A stretch of 64,000 nucleotides of DNA from assembly GCF_003367395.1 (NCBI RefSeq), contig NZ_CP031417.1, forward strand, positions 3,472,001-3,536,000, given 5' to 3'. Made by a program: the position numbers and the translations under genes. This stretch comes from Pseudolabrys taiwanensis. GTDB taxonomy: Bacteria > Pseudomonadota > Alphaproteobacteria > Rhizobiales > Xanthobacteraceae. Below the pieces are notes generated by a model. That model did no database searches. It saw only the letters and a list, made by a program, of their open reading frames with translations, and was not told where the DNA came from. This document shows positions 44,268 through 53,367 of the stretch, piece by piece; position 1 is the first letter of the stretch, and every line of letters begins with the position of its first letter.

Positions 44268-44606
44268 TTAGCGCAGCCGCCCTTCCATGACGGCGCGACA
44301 GTCCGCATTCAACTTGCTGATGTTCTTGTGAAGGCAAGCCGTGATGGCATCCCGGTTCGGGATATAATAGCTGCATAGGCGGAAGACTTCTGGCTCGCAG
44401 GCCCGCTTCTGCGCCTCGGTGACATTGCCGTTATCACGATTACCATTATCGCGATTATCGCCGCCGCGATCCCATCGCTGATTGTCCCACTGCTGGTCGC
44501 GACGCGAATCGTTGTCGCGGCTATTCTGGTTCCAGTCCTGGGACCACGCGATGCTTGGTATTCCAGTCGAAAGAAGAAGCAGCAGAACGACGATCCGGAA
44601 CCCCAT
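44268..44606 (-). CDS. small secreted protein with a Cys-rich (GLG1-like) motif
   Basis: 112 aa. A signal peptide (VVLLLLLSTGIPSIAWSQ) is followed by a polar Asn/Asp/Arg/Gln-rich tract of ~40 residues (for example WDRGGDNRDNGNRDNGN) and a C-terminal motif ACEPEVFRLCSYYIPNRDAITACLHKNISKLNADC with four cysteines spaced as in GLG1/cysteine-rich repeats. Such short periplasmic proteins are frequent in this order and have no assigned role. It precedes HPF on the same strand with a 79-bp gap. Confidence 0.78.
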   Translation of the reverse strand: MGFRIVVLLLLLSTGIPSIAWSQDWNQNSRDNDSRRDQQWDNQRWDRGGDNRDNGNRDNGNVTEAQKRACEPEVFRLCSYYIPNRDAITACLHKNISKLNADCRAVMEGRLR

Positions 44607-44831
44607 CTCCAGCCCTCGTGCACGGTCCTTTGCGGCAACGCGCTGACCGGCACTTCGGTTTCACGGAATCAAGATGGGGAGAGGTACCGCCGCATATCGG
44701 GCAAGCGTCTCCGACAGTGTGCAGTCGCCGGCTTGCACGGGCTTTACAACGCAGATGTCAAGCGAGGTGACAATCGTGCGCGCCGGCCGCAATGCTCTCG
44801 TGCATCGAGCCGGCCGCGCCAATTGGAGAGA

Positions 44832-46562
44832 TCAGAAGTCTTTCCACTCGTCGGACTGCACGGCTGCCGCAAGCGCGCTCTGCATCCGGCGCGCGCCGCC
44901 GGCTGCCGCCATCCGCGCAACCGCGCGCTTCGGCGCGGCTGTCGGCGCCGGTTTGACTGGCATCTCGACCGCAGCGGTGGGCGTGGCCTGGCGCACGTTG
45001 CGGACGATGCTCTCGTTGCCGCGCAAGCGGAATTGCGCCACGCGTTCGTCCATCGACTTCGCCTGCGATTCCAGCGTCCGCGCGGTCGCGGCATTTTCCT
45101 CGACCAAAGCCGAGTTCTGCTGCGTCACCTCGTCCATCTGAGTGAGGGCGCGGTTGATCTGTTCGATGCCGGTCGACTGCTCGATGCTGGCATTCGCGAT
45201 GTCGGCGACAACGGTAGCGACTTTCTTGATCGACGCCGTGATCTCGCTGAGCGATTCACCGGCCTTGTTGACCAGATCGACACCGCTTTTCACTTGGCTG
45301 TTGGAGTTCGTGATGAGATCCTTGATGTCCTTCGCCGCCTGCGACGAACGCTGCGCGAGGCTGCGGACTTCCGACGCGACCACGGCGAAACCACGGCCGG
45401 CCTCGCCAGCGCGCGCGGCCTCGACCGCCGCGTTGAGGGCGAGCAGGTTCGTCTGGCGGGCGATCTCGTCGATGACGCCGATGATGTCGGAAATCTTGCG
45501 CGACGACTCTTCGATATGCGCCATGGCGGTGACCGCCTCGCTGACCACGGCACCGCCACGCTCGGCGACGACGCTCGTTTCGGTGGCGAATTCGTTGGCT
45601 TGACGCGCGTTGTCGGCGTTCTTGCGTACGGTATCGGAGATTTCCGACATCGACGCGGTCGTCTCCTCGAGGCTCGCCGCCTGTTCTTCCGTGCGCTGCG
45701 ACAGATCGGTGGTGCTTGTCGAAATCTCGGCCGAGGCATTGGTCACCTCGTTGGCCGACATCCGAATGCCGCTGATGGTCGTTCCGACCTTCTCCACCAC
45801 CAACTCGACGGCAGTGGTGATCTGGCCAATCTCGTCCTTGCGGTTGGTCGACTGCAGGGAAACGTTGAAGTTGCCCTCCGCGACCTTGTTCAATTCGGGC
45901 ACGAGCCGTGAAAGCGGCCCCGCGATCATCGTCTGTACGATCAGGATTGCGATCCCGAAGACCGCGACCATCGCGATAGCGATCGCGGCATACGTCAAAT
46001 AGATCGTCTGATTCGTCGTGGCGCTCGCCGCGTCCGAGGCTACGTCGACCCGCTTGACCAGATCGTTGGAGGTTTCGATAAACTGCCGCTGCAATTCGGC
46101 CATCGGCACCGCGATCTTAGCGATAGCGGCACGCGCCTCGTCGTTCTTATTGGAGAGGCCGAGCGCTTCAACATTCTTATACTGAGGCAACATTGCCTCG
46201 AACTTCCTCTGGTAGCCGTCGAAAGTCGCGACTTGATCCGGCACCTGCTGCTTCACAAGCTGCAGCAGTGTCAGGAAGCGCTTCTCGTTCGCTTCCTTCT
46301 CGGCAATCGCCTTCTGCATATCGGCGGCATTTACCTCGGCGATGATTCGGTAGTTCGACAGGATGAAACGGGTCAGAACCGCGTTGGCCCGCGTCGCGTT
46401 GTCCGCCGCCCGCGCTTCCTTGCTGAGCAAGGTCGAATAGAGGCCGTCGATCATCGCCATTTTCGAGGTCGCAAACCAAATCGACCCGACGCTCGCAATC
46501 GCAAACAGGATGAAACAGGCGAGAATCTTGTACAGGATCTTGAGATCGGCGAATTTCGACAT
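44832..46562 (-). CDS. methyl-accepting chemotaxis protein
   Basis: 576 aa. TM1 ([18 protein letters not shown], ~14-31), a ~155-residue four-helix-bundle periplasmic sensor, TM2 ([19 protein letters not shown], ~190-208), HAMP, methylation helices and the signalling tip [21 protein letters not shown] with [12 protein letters not shown]. The last residues DEWKDF fit the WxxF-type pentapeptide that tethers CheR/CheB. It senses an unknown periplasmic ligand. No che genes are close. A 21-bp inverted repeat lies 41 bp upstream of the start. Confidence 0.95.
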   Translation of the reverse strand: MSKFADLKILYKILACFILFAIASVGSIWFATSKMAMIDGLYSTLLSKEARAADNATRANAVLTRFILSNYRIIAEVNAADMQKAIAEKEANEKRFLTLLQLVKQQVPDQVATFDGYQRKFEAMLPQYKNVEALGLSNKNDEARAAIAKIAVPMAELQRQFIETSNDLVKRVDVASDAASATTNQTIYLTYAAIAIAMVAVFGIAILIVQTMIAGPLSRLVPELNKVAEGNFNVSLQSTNRKDEIGQITTAVELVVEKVGTTISGIRMSANEVTNASAEISTSTTDLSQRTEEQAASLEETTASMSEISDTVRKNADNARQANEFATETSVVAERGGAVVSEAVTAMAHIEESSRKISDIIGVIDEIARQTNLLALNAAVEAARAGEAGRGFAVVASEVRSLAQRSSQAAKDIKDLITNSNSQVKSGVDLVNKAGESLSEITASIKKVATVVADIANASIEQSTGIEQINRALTQMDEVTQQNSALVEENAATARTLESQAKSMDERVAQFRLRGNESIVRNVRQATPTAAVEMPVKPAPTAAPKRAVARMAAAGGARRMQSALAAAVQSDEWKDF

Positions 46563-46602
46563 TTGCTGGCCTTCTGCCCCGAAGTTGGCAACAAGCGTCC
46601 GC

Positions 46603-46623
46603 TTGCGCGAACAGTTCGCGCAA
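46603..46623. promoter_or_regulatory. perfect 9-3-9 inverted repeat upstream of the chemoreceptor gene
   Basis: TTGCGCGAA-CAG-TTCGCGCAA, centred ~50 bp before the start codon. It could be an operator or an mRNA leader hairpin covering part of the translation region. No regulator gene adjoins. Confidence 0.5.
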
Positions 46624-46822
46624 TTCGGTCCTGATATCGCGTGTTTGTTGAGATGCCCCGGCGCGCACTGTCGTGCGCACGCCCCCCAAAAACCACGTGG
46701 TACTCCGGTGGGGAAGGTAAATTCGTGAAGTGAAAGATTGCTTAAAATGCGCGGCGGATCAGCGCACCTCGGCTATGCGCCAATCGATTATGTAGACGAA
46801 TAACCGTGCTTTCGGGCGGAGG

Positions 46823-47215
46823 TCAGCCCGACGTACTCACCGCCACGGCTTCGACCTCGATCTTCCACTCCGGGCGAGCCAATGCCGACACGACCAGCAA
46901 GGTCGACGTCGGTTTATGACCGGAGAGAAACTCAGCCCGCAGCTTAACATAGACCGGAAAGTCCTTGGTGTCGGTCAGAAATGCCGTGACCTTGATCAGG
47001 TCCGTCACTTTCATATTCGCCGCCGAGAGCACACCAATCAGGTTGGTCCAAACCTGCCGTACCTGACCTTCGAAGTCTGGCGCGACCTGCCCGGCGGCAT
47101 CGGCGGCGACTTGGCCCGAGATATAGAGCGTGCGCGTTTCACCCCGCACGACCATGCCTTGGCTGTAAGCGAGCTTGGCGTCGGATTCCGGATTGGGCGA
47201 GATAGGTTCGAGCAT
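46823..47215 (-). CDS. RidA/YjgF-family protein
   Basis: 130 aa, the typical length. It has GETRTLYISGQVAADAAGQVAPDFEGQVRQVWTNL, then VTDLIKVTAFLTDTKDFPVYVKLRAEFL and the terminal HKPTSTLLVVSALARPEWKIEVEAVAV. The usual active-site arginine position (xxxRxxV) is occupied by STLLVV, so classical imine deaminase chemistry is doubtful. It is the last gene of the LIV/diiron cluster, 18 bp after the hydrolase gene. Confidence 0.9.
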   Translation of the reverse strand: MLEPISPNPESDAKLAYSQGMVVRGETRTLYISGQVAADAAGQVAPDFEGQVRQVWTNLIGVLSAANMKVTDLIKVTAFLTDTKDFPVYVKLRAEFLSGHKPTSTLLVVSALARPEWKIEVEAVAVSTSG

Positions 47216-47233
47216 GGTTGCCTCGTATCCTGT

Positions 47234-48082
47234 TCAGGCAAGAAAGCCAGCGATGGCGCGCAGCACCTCGTTATCGGTCTCGGCCATGCGGTCCAATACG
47301 GTGAAATGGCTACAGCCGGGAAGCTCGCAATAAGTAGCCGTCCCGCCGCGCGCGCGCCAGTCGGTAACGAGATCGGCGGTCCATTGCTTGAATCCGTTGG
47401 TCTCCGCGCCACCGACCGCGCCCAAGAACGGCACCAAAGGCGCACCGGCGGGCAGGCGCGAGAGACGCAAGAGCGGGCTCGCCTCGGCGGCTTCGTCCGT
47501 CGACAGCTTCAAATCGTGATTGATCGAAGTTTGCAACAGCGGGCGCAGATCGAAGGCGCCGCTAATGCCGACAAAGCCGACAATCGGCCCCTCCCCACGC
47601 CCAGCCTGATCGAGGGCCAGCATTGCCGCCAATTGGCCGCCGGCCGAATGGCCGGCAACGACGATGCGGTCCGGCTTAAGATGCTCAACAACCCAGGCGA
47701 AGGCCGCCCGGATCTGGTCGACGATGCCGCCGACGCTCACCGCCGGCACGAGGTCGTAACCCGGGAGCACCACGGTCATCCCGGCGGCCCGATACGGCTC
47801 GGCGATGAACGAGACGTAGGATTTGTCGAGCGCGCGCCAATAGCCGCCGTGGATGAAGAACAGCACCGGCGCGCCTTCCCCGGCCGGGAAGATGTCCAGC
47901 AGGCAGCGCGCCCCCCCGCCATATCGAACGTCCAGCTTGCAGTTGCCGTCCGCACGCAGCGCCGCGCTGCGGCGCCGGTGGTCGTCGTAAACCTCGTCAC
48001 GTTCAGGGTGGCGTTTGCGCAGCGCGTATTGCGCCTCGAGGGCGTCATCGATTGCTTGCAAGGTCCGGCTTCCAGAATGCAT
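47234..48082 (-). CDS. alpha/beta hydrolase, arylformamidase/esterase (HSL-like) type
   Basis: 282 aa. FFIHGGYWRALDKSYVSFIAEP contains the HGGYW oxyanion motif, and VVAGHSAGGQLAAML the nucleophile elbow (GHSAGG). The C-terminal TYCELPGCSHFTVLDRM gives the catalytic His. The HGGYW pattern is typical of kynurenine formamidase-like enzymes, so cleavage of an N-acyl or ester bond is likely. It follows LivF after 2 bp and precedes RidA, placing it firmly in the cluster. Confidence 0.88.
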   Translation of the reverse strand: MHSGSRTLQAIDDALEAQYALRKRHPERDEVYDDHRRRSAALRADGNCKLDVRYGGGARCLLDIFPAGEGAPVLFFIHGGYWRALDKSYVSFIAEPYRAAGMTVVLPGYDLVPAVSVGGIVDQIRAAFAWVVEHLKPDRIVVAGHSAGGQLAAMLALDQAGRGEGPIVGFVGISGAFDLRPLLQTSINHDLKLSTDEAAEASPLLRLSRLPAGAPLVPFLGAVGGAETNGFKQWTADLVTDWRARGGTATYCELPGCSHFTVLDRMAETDNEVLRAIAGFLA

Positions 48083-48084
48083 TA

Positions 48085-48798
48085 CTAAAGTCCGAGATAG
48101 GCTGCGCGTACCGCGGGATCGCGCGTGAGCGCGTCGCTTTCGGCCTGCCGCACGATCTCGCCTTCGGCGATGACGTAACCCCAGTCCGCGCTTCGCAACG
48201 CCATGTTGGCATTCTGCTCGGCAAGCAGGATCGACATGCCTTCTTTGTTCAGCCGCCGGATGGTGGCGAAGATTTCCTGTACGACCTTCGGCGCCAAGCC
48301 CATCGACGGCTCATCGAGCAGCAACAACCGCGGCCGCGACATCAGCGCGCGACCGATCGCCAACATCTGCTGCTCGCCACCGGACAGCAGGCCGGCGATC
48401 TGGCTCTGTCGCTCGCGCAGCCGCGGAAAGAGCTCGAACACCATGTCCATGTCGGCAGCGACGGCGCGATCGCGGCGCGGCCACAAACGGCGGAAGGCCC
48501 CCATCTCAAGATTTTCGCGGACGCTCATCGGCGTGAAAACGCGGCGGCCCTCGGGCACCAGCGTGACGCCATGGTCGAGACGCGCGGAGGCGGAGGCCAG
48601 GGCGACATCCTTGCCTTCGACGCGGATGTGCCCCTTGCTCGGCCGCAACAGGCCCGCAAGGCAACGCAACAACGTCGTCTTGCCCGCACCGTTGGCACCA
48701 ATCAGGCAGACCGACTGCCCCGCTTCAACGCGTAGCGAGATACTGTGCAGCACCTGAGTGTTGCCATAACCGGCAGTGAGCGAATCAACCTCAAGCAT
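48085..48798 (-). CDS. LIV-type ABC transporter ATP-binding protein (LivF-like)
   Basis: 237 aa from ATG 48798. Walker A GANGAGKTT, signature LSGGEQQMLAIGRALM, Walker B LLLLDEPSMGLAP. The ending EGEIVRQAESDALTRDPAVRAAYLG is the LivF ending. It overlaps the LivG gene by eight bases. It powers import of the cluster's substrate with LivG. Confidence 0.95.
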   Translation of the reverse strand: MLEVDSLTAGYGNTQVLHSISLRVEAGQSVCLIGANGAGKTTLLRCLAGLLRPSKGHIRVEGKDVALASASARLDHGVTLVPEGRRVFTPMSVRENLEMGAFRRLWPRRDRAVAADMDMVFELFPRLRERQSQIAGLLSGGEQQMLAIGRALMSRPRLLLLDEPSMGLAPKVVQEIFATIRRLNKEGMSILLAEQNANMALRSADWGYVIAEGEIVRQAESDALTRDPAVRAAYLGL

Positions 48799-49564
48799 AT
48801 TCAGCGTCGCCCAGATAAGCGGCCAGCACGTCGGGATGGCGACGTACGTGATCGGCGTCGCCTTCCGCAATGCGCAGACCGTTGTTGAGCACGAGAATGT
48901 CGTGCGAGAGCGACATCACCATGCGCATATTGTGCTCGACCAGGAGCACGGTCATGCCGTCACGGTTCAGCGCTGTGATGATTTGGCCGATGTGCTCGGC
49001 TTCAGCTTGCGGCAGGCCGGCGGCAGGCTCGTCCAATAACAGCAGGCGCGGCTTCGACGCGAGAGCTCTCGCCAACTCCAGCACCTTCATCTGACCGAAG
49101 CTCAAATCGCCGGCGAGGACCTGTGCCTTGGTGTCGAGTTCGAACCGCGCCAGCAGATCGAGCGCGGTTTCCGTCATCGCGCGATTCTCGGCCCGCAGGG
49201 CCGGTGTGTACAAGAGCGCGCCCATCACACTGGACTGGCCCTGCATGTGCCGCCCGACCATGACATTTTCCAAGACAGTCATCTCGCGGAAAATCTGCAG
49301 GTTCTGGAATGTCCGGGCGATGCCAAGACGCGCGCGACGAAAGGTCGGTAGGTTGTCGATGCGGCTACCGTCAAACCAGATCTCGCCGGAGGTCGGCCGC
49401 GTGACGCCGGCGATCATATTGAACAACGTGCTTTTGCCGGCGCCGTTCGGCCCGATCACCGCTTTGATCTCGCCAGGCTGCACGTCGAAGCTCAGCTCGG
49501 CAACCGCGCGCAAGCCGGCGAAATAGCAGTTGAGCGATTCGACGCGCAGCAGGCTGTCGCTCAT
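48791..49564 (-). CDS. LIV-type ABC transporter ATP-binding protein (LivG-like)
   Basis: 257 aa. Walker A GPNGAGKST, signature DLSFGQMKVLELARAL, Walker B LLLLDEPAAGLPQAE, and the LivG feature RTFQNLQIFREMTVLENVMVG. The signature here is LSFGQ instead of LSGGQ, a common LivG variant. ATG overlaps the LivM stop by four bases. Confidence 0.95.
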   Translation of the reverse strand: MSDSLLRVESLNCYFAGLRAVAELSFDVQPGEIKAVIGPNGAGKSTLFNMIAGVTRPTSGEIWFDGSRIDNLPTFRRARLGIARTFQNLQIFREMTVLENVMVGRHMQGQSSVMGALLYTPALRAENRAMTETALDLLARFELDTKAQVLAGDLSFGQMKVLELARALASKPRLLLLDEPAAGLPQAEAEHIGQIITALNRDGMTVLLVEHNMRMVMSLSHDILVLNNGLRIAEGDADHVRRHPDVLAAYLGDAEYA

Positions 49565-50559
49565 GCCGCCCTCCGGGCGAACCGCCGGCGCAGCGCGGAG
49601 GGTATGCCGGCGAGGCCGGTGGGCGAGATGATCAGCACGATCAGCATCGCCAGGCCGAACAGCATCAGCTCGGCGTCTTCGTAGTCGAGCAGCACCTGCG
49701 GCACGGCAGTGTAGATCGCCGCGCCGAGGATCGGCCCCCAGAAGCTGCCGCTGCCGCCGATCGCCACCATCACCACCAGCAGGATGGAACTGGAGACGCT
49801 GAAAGTTTCCGGCGACGCGAACTGATTGACGTGGACGTAGAGACTACCGGCGATGCCGGCCATGCCCGCCGTCAGCACGAACACGAGCAGCTTGGTGCGG
49901 AAGCTGTCGATGCCGACGGCGTCCGCACCCAACTCGTTGGTCGCGACCGCGCGCACGGCGCGGCCGATGCGCGAGCGCAGGAAATTGAGGATCGCCAGCA
50001 TGACCAGGAGCGCGACCAGCCACACCAGCGGGAACTGACGGAAATCGTTGTCGAGCGCGAAGTCGCCGAAACTGAACGGCCTGACACCGAGAAGGCCATT
50101 GGGGCCGCCGGTGATGTCGACCAGACGATTGAACAGTACGACCAGGATGGCGTTCCAGCCAAGCGTCGCCATGGACAAATAAAGCCCGCGCAGGCGCAAC
50201 ACCGGAATGCCGATCAGCAGCGCGGCGAGGCCCGTGATCAACGCCGCTGCCGGCAGGCCGACCCAGGCGCTGAGGCCGAACTTCACCCCAAGCACGCCGC
50301 TCACATAAGCGCCGAGGCCATAAAACCCGGCATGGCCGAGCGAAATCTGCCCGCCATAGCCCATCAGCAGATTGAGGCTCGCGATCAGGATGATGTTGAT
50401 GAACATCATGTTCGCGAGCGAGACCACATAGGCATTCGGCGCCAGGAAGGGAATCACCAGCAACGCGAACCAGACGATCAACAACCGCGCATGATCCGAG
50501 AGATGCCACGGACGTGCGGCACGAGCTGTGACGGCTGTGTTCATGGGCAACACCGTCAT
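49561..50559 (-). CDS. LIV-type ABC transporter permease (LivM-like)
   Basis: 332 aa. Eight to ten membrane helices; GYGGQISLGHAGFYGLGAYVSG, LRLRGLYLSMATLGWNAIL and the coupling-loop ELGADAVGIDSFRTKLLVFVLTAGMAGIAGSLY are typical of LivM. The start at 50559 is four bases after the LivH stop; a later ATG (50544) is possible. It forms the channel with LivH. Confidence 0.93.
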   Translation of the reverse strand: MTVLPMNTAVTARAARPWHLSDHARLLIVWFALLVIPFLAPNAYVVSLANMMFINIILIASLNLLMGYGGQISLGHAGFYGLGAYVSGVLGVKFGLSAWVGLPAAALITGLAALLIGIPVLRLRGLYLSMATLGWNAILVVLFNRLVDITGGPNGLLGVRPFSFGDFALDNDFRQFPLVWLVALLVMLAILNFLRSRIGRAVRAVATNELGADAVGIDSFRTKLLVFVLTAGMAGIAGSLYVHVNQFASPETFSVSSSILLVVMVAIGGSGSFWGPILGAAIYTAVPQVLLDYEDAELMLFGLAMLIVLIISPTGLAGIPSALRRRFARRAA

Positions 50560-50563
50560 GCGC

Positions 50564-51445
50564 TCAGACCTTGACCACGTCGGCACGGCCCAGGAACCCG
50601 GACGGGCGAACGAACAGGATCAGCAGCAGCACAGCAAAGGCGATCGCATCCTTGAAGTCGGAGGAAATGTAGAAGCTGCCGAAGGCTTCGAGCAGCCCCA
50701 GTGCGAGGCCCCCGACAATGGCGCCCGGCAGGCTGCCGACGCCGCCCAGCATCGCGGCCGAGAAGCCTTTGAAGCCGAACATCGCCCCCTGATCATAGGA
50801 CGACAAGGTCAGCGGCGTGATGATGGCGCCGGCCAGTGCGCCAGCCAAAGCGGCGATGGCGAAGGACAGCATCACCGTCGTCTCGACGCGGACGCCGACG
50901 ATGGCCGCGGCATCGCGGTCGGCCGCCGCGGCGCGCAGGGCCTTGCCCATGATGCTACGCTCGAAAAAGAGATGCATCGCGATCAAGAAGACGAGCGTTA
51001 CGCCGATGATCCAGAGGGTTTGGGTCTGCACGGTGATGCCGGCCACCTCAAGTGTCGCCGTCGACGAAAAGCCCGGGTAGCCGACCGGCTTCTTGCCGAG
51101 AACCAACATCACGAGGCTGCGCGTGCAGATGGCGAGCCCGATGCTGACCAAGGTAATCAGCAAGGCGTTTGGCCGCCGCAACGGCCAGATCACCAGGCGC
51201 TCCGACACTATGCCGACCACGATGATGATCAGCACCGCAGCAAGGCAGGCAAGCAGGATGTTGTTCGTTGCGGCAAACAGCAGGGCGGAGGTCATGCCGC
51301 CCATCACGACCCACTCTCCTTGCGCGAAGTTCATCGCACCCGTGCTTTTGAAGACCACGTTGAAGCCGAGCGCGATGAGCGCGTAGATGCTGCCCGTGCC
51401 GATGCCGGCGACCAAAAGTTGGAGGACAGCGGATCCGGTGTGCAT
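50564..51445 (-). CDS. LIV-type ABC transporter permease (LivH-like)
   Basis: 293 aa from ATG 51445. LVAGIGTGSIYALIALGFNVVFKSTGAMNFAQGEWVVMGG is the classic LivH opening; the coupling loop ADRDAAAIVGVRVETTVMLSFAIAALAGALAG is also typical. The open frame extends further upstream but there overlaps the diiron gene and is not used. Five bases separate it from that gene's stop. Confidence 0.94.
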   Translation of the reverse strand: MHTGSAVLQLLVAGIGTGSIYALIALGFNVVFKSTGAMNFAQGEWVVMGGMTSALLFAATNNILLACLAAVLIIIVVGIVSERLVIWPLRRPNALLITLVSIGLAICTRSLVMLVLGKKPVGYPGFSSTATLEVAGITVQTQTLWIIGVTLVFLIAMHLFFERSIMGKALRAAAADRDAAAIVGVRVETTVMLSFAIAALAGALAGAIITPLTLSSYDQGAMFGFKGFSAAMLGGVGSLPGAIVGGLALGLLEAFGSFYISSDFKDAIAFAVLLLILFVRPSGFLGRADVVKV

Positions 51446-51450
51446 GGCGT

Positions 51451-52386
51451 TCAGAACGTCCGCATACGGTTCGATTCGAACATTGGCAGCGTCACGCCCA
51501 ACTCGGCAAGCTTGGCGCGGGCATTGGCGACATAGCTCGCCAACGCCTGCTCCTCGGCCGCGCGTGGCGCGGCGCCAAGTCCGGCGGCCGCCGTGATGGC
51601 GTCGGCATCCGCTTCGGCGCTCGCATGCTCGGGCGCGAGCCAGGGGCAGTGATAGCCCTTCAGCTCGGTTTCTCGCACATGCGCCGTGAGCTCTTCGGCG
51701 ATCAACGCACGTTCCTTGGTGGACCAATGCGACGCGCGCGATTCAAGGTAAAGCCAGCCGAAGGCGGCATGGCGCTCCTTATCGGCGATGACGCGGTCGA
51801 GCACTTCGGCGATGGCCCGATTGGTGCTCTTGGCCCGCCAGGTGCGGCAGAGCTCAAGCTCCAGCCCGTCTTCGAACGCGGCGAAGCAAGCGACATAGCT
51901 GTCGAGGTTCTGCTCCACGTTCATGATGCGCCGATGCAGGTTGCGGTTGAACGCGGCTTCGTATGCGCGATCCGCCGGGGCCGCGATGCGGCCACCGAAG
52001 CTTTCGGCGATGCGGTCGAAGCATTCGACGTGCCAGGCTTCTTCGGTATTGCGCACCGTGAGATAGAACTTCGGATCGATCTCGCGGCCGGCCTCCATAC
52101 AGAAGCGCATAAGCAGCGCCGGCGTCTCGGTCAGCCCCGTTGCCTCGACCCAAAGCCGGCGACTCCAGGTCCGCCGCGCTGCCTGCAGTACAGTCTCGTC
52201 GTACGGCTCCGGCGCAAGCGCTGTCCAATCGATGTCACGCAGCGGATTCCAGCGTCCCGCCTTGCCGCTGTCGTAAAGCTCCCGGATCTCGGGCAACGTA
52301 ACATTCATCTCGAGCGGGAAGCGCCGCTCGATCAGCAGATGCGATGGCGGCAGGCTCGGCTTGACCAGGTGCAGGACGCGTTCCAC
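51451..52386 (-). CDS. ferritin-like diiron protein, paralogue A
   Basis: 311 aa starting at a GTG (52386), one base after the stop of paralogue B; a TTG at 52401 is less likely. A helical diiron motif pair is visible: TVRNTEEAWHVECFDR and IADKERHAAFGWLYLES, with AAFEDGLELELC between. The front half (RFPLEMNVTLPEIRELYDSGKAGRWNPLRDIDW) is alignable by eye to paralogue B. This pattern occurs in R2/AurF-like oxygenases of the ferritin-like superfamily. Probably an O2-activating enzyme subunit; substrate unknown. Confidence 0.82.
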   Translation of the reverse strand: MERVLHLVKPSLPPSHLLIERRFPLEMNVTLPEIRELYDSGKAGRWNPLRDIDWTALAPEPYDETVLQAARRTWSRRLWVEATGLTETPALLMRFCMEAGREIDPKFYLTVRNTEEAWHVECFDRIAESFGGRIAAPADRAYEAAFNRNLHRRIMNVEQNLDSYVACFAAFEDGLELELCRTWRAKSTNRAIAEVLDRVIADKERHAAFGWLYLESRASHWSTKERALIAEELTAHVRETELKGYHCPWLAPEHASAEADADAITAAAGLGAAPRAAEEQALASYVANARAKLAELGVTLPMFESNRMRTF

Positions 52387-52387
52387 G

Positions 52388-53341
52388 TCAGATCGTCCCA
52401 AGCTTCGGATGGCTGAACGGGGGCAGATTAATGCCGAGCGGCTTCATCTGCTCGCGGATGCGCTGCACGGTGGCAACGAAGACCGGCTTTTCCTCTTCCT
52501 CGACCGTCGAGCCGAGACCGGCCTCGTATGTGATGCGGTCGGCATCGACCTCCGAACGGGACGCGGGATTTTCCGGCGCGAGCCAGGCGCTGTGGTAGCC
52601 GTTGAGCTCCACCTTCTCCATCATCGTGATGACCGAGTTCTCGATCATCTTCTTTTGCTCCGGCGTGAGCTGCTCGCAGATCGCCTCGAGGAAGTACCAG
52701 CCGAACGCGCAATGACGCGACTCGTCGCGCATGATGAAGCGCACGATCTGCCGCGCGACAGGATCGCGCGTTACATCGTCGAGGTGCTTGAACACGTCGA
52801 AAGCAATTTCCTCGGCGGTGCAGACCAGCGCCGCGATGATGCCTTCGAGTGGCACGTCGGCATTCAGCGTCGCACGGCGCACGCCATGCGTCGCAACCGA
52901 GCCCTCGAATAGCTGTTGCACCGGCTTCTCGATATAGCCGCCGAGCTTTTCCGCCATGGTGTGGCAGACCTCGGCATGCCGCGCTTCTTCCTGCGAGCGG
53001 ATCGTGAAGAAGAGCTGCATGTCCGAGGGCCGGTTTTCCAGGCCGAACCGGAGCTGGAGCGATGGGCTTTCGGAAATGGCGCCGTATTCGCTCCAAGCCC
53101 GGCGGCTCCAGTAGAGCCGCGCCGCATAGCGCTGCTCGTCTGTGTAAGCCTCCGGTTTGAGCTGGTCCCAATCCACGTCGGTTTTCGGATCCCACTGGTT
53201 CCTTGTCGCGGCGTGGAAGAGTTCACGAATACGCGGCAGGTCGGAATTGAAGGTCAGCGGAAACCGGTTCTCCGGACCATCGAGCAAGGTCTGCACGACT
53301 TCGAACGCCTGATCGGCCGACATATCACGAGACAACGCCAT
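52388..53341 (-). CDS. ferritin-like diiron protein, paralogue B
   Basis: 317 aa; GGAGG precedes the ATG at 53341. Diiron ligand motifs are TIRSQEEARHAEVCH, VCTAEEIAFDVFKHL and FIMRDESRHCAFGWYFLEA, giving two ExxH pairs with bridging glutamates. The pre-motif WDPKTDVDWDQLKPEAY is like those of p-aminobenzoate oxygenase-type and related ferritin-like proteins, but assignment to a named enzyme is not possible here. Both paralogues keep the metal ligands, so a two-subunit oxygenase is plausible. Confidence 0.83.
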   Translation of the reverse strand: MALSRDMSADQAFEVVQTLLDGPENRFPLTFNSDLPRIRELFHAATRNQWDPKTDVDWDQLKPEAYTDEQRYAARLYWSRRAWSEYGAISESPSLQLRFGLENRPSDMQLFFTIRSQEEARHAEVCHTMAEKLGGYIEKPVQQLFEGSVATHGVRRATLNADVPLEGIIAALVCTAEEIAFDVFKHLDDVTRDPVARQIVRFIMRDESRHCAFGWYFLEAICEQLTPEQKKMIENSVITMMEKVELNGYHSAWLAPENPASRSEVDADRITYEAGLGSTVEEEEKPVFVATVQRIREQMKPLGINLPPFSHPKLGTI

Positions 53342-53367
53342 GACTTACCTCCAGATCGTTACGCGGT

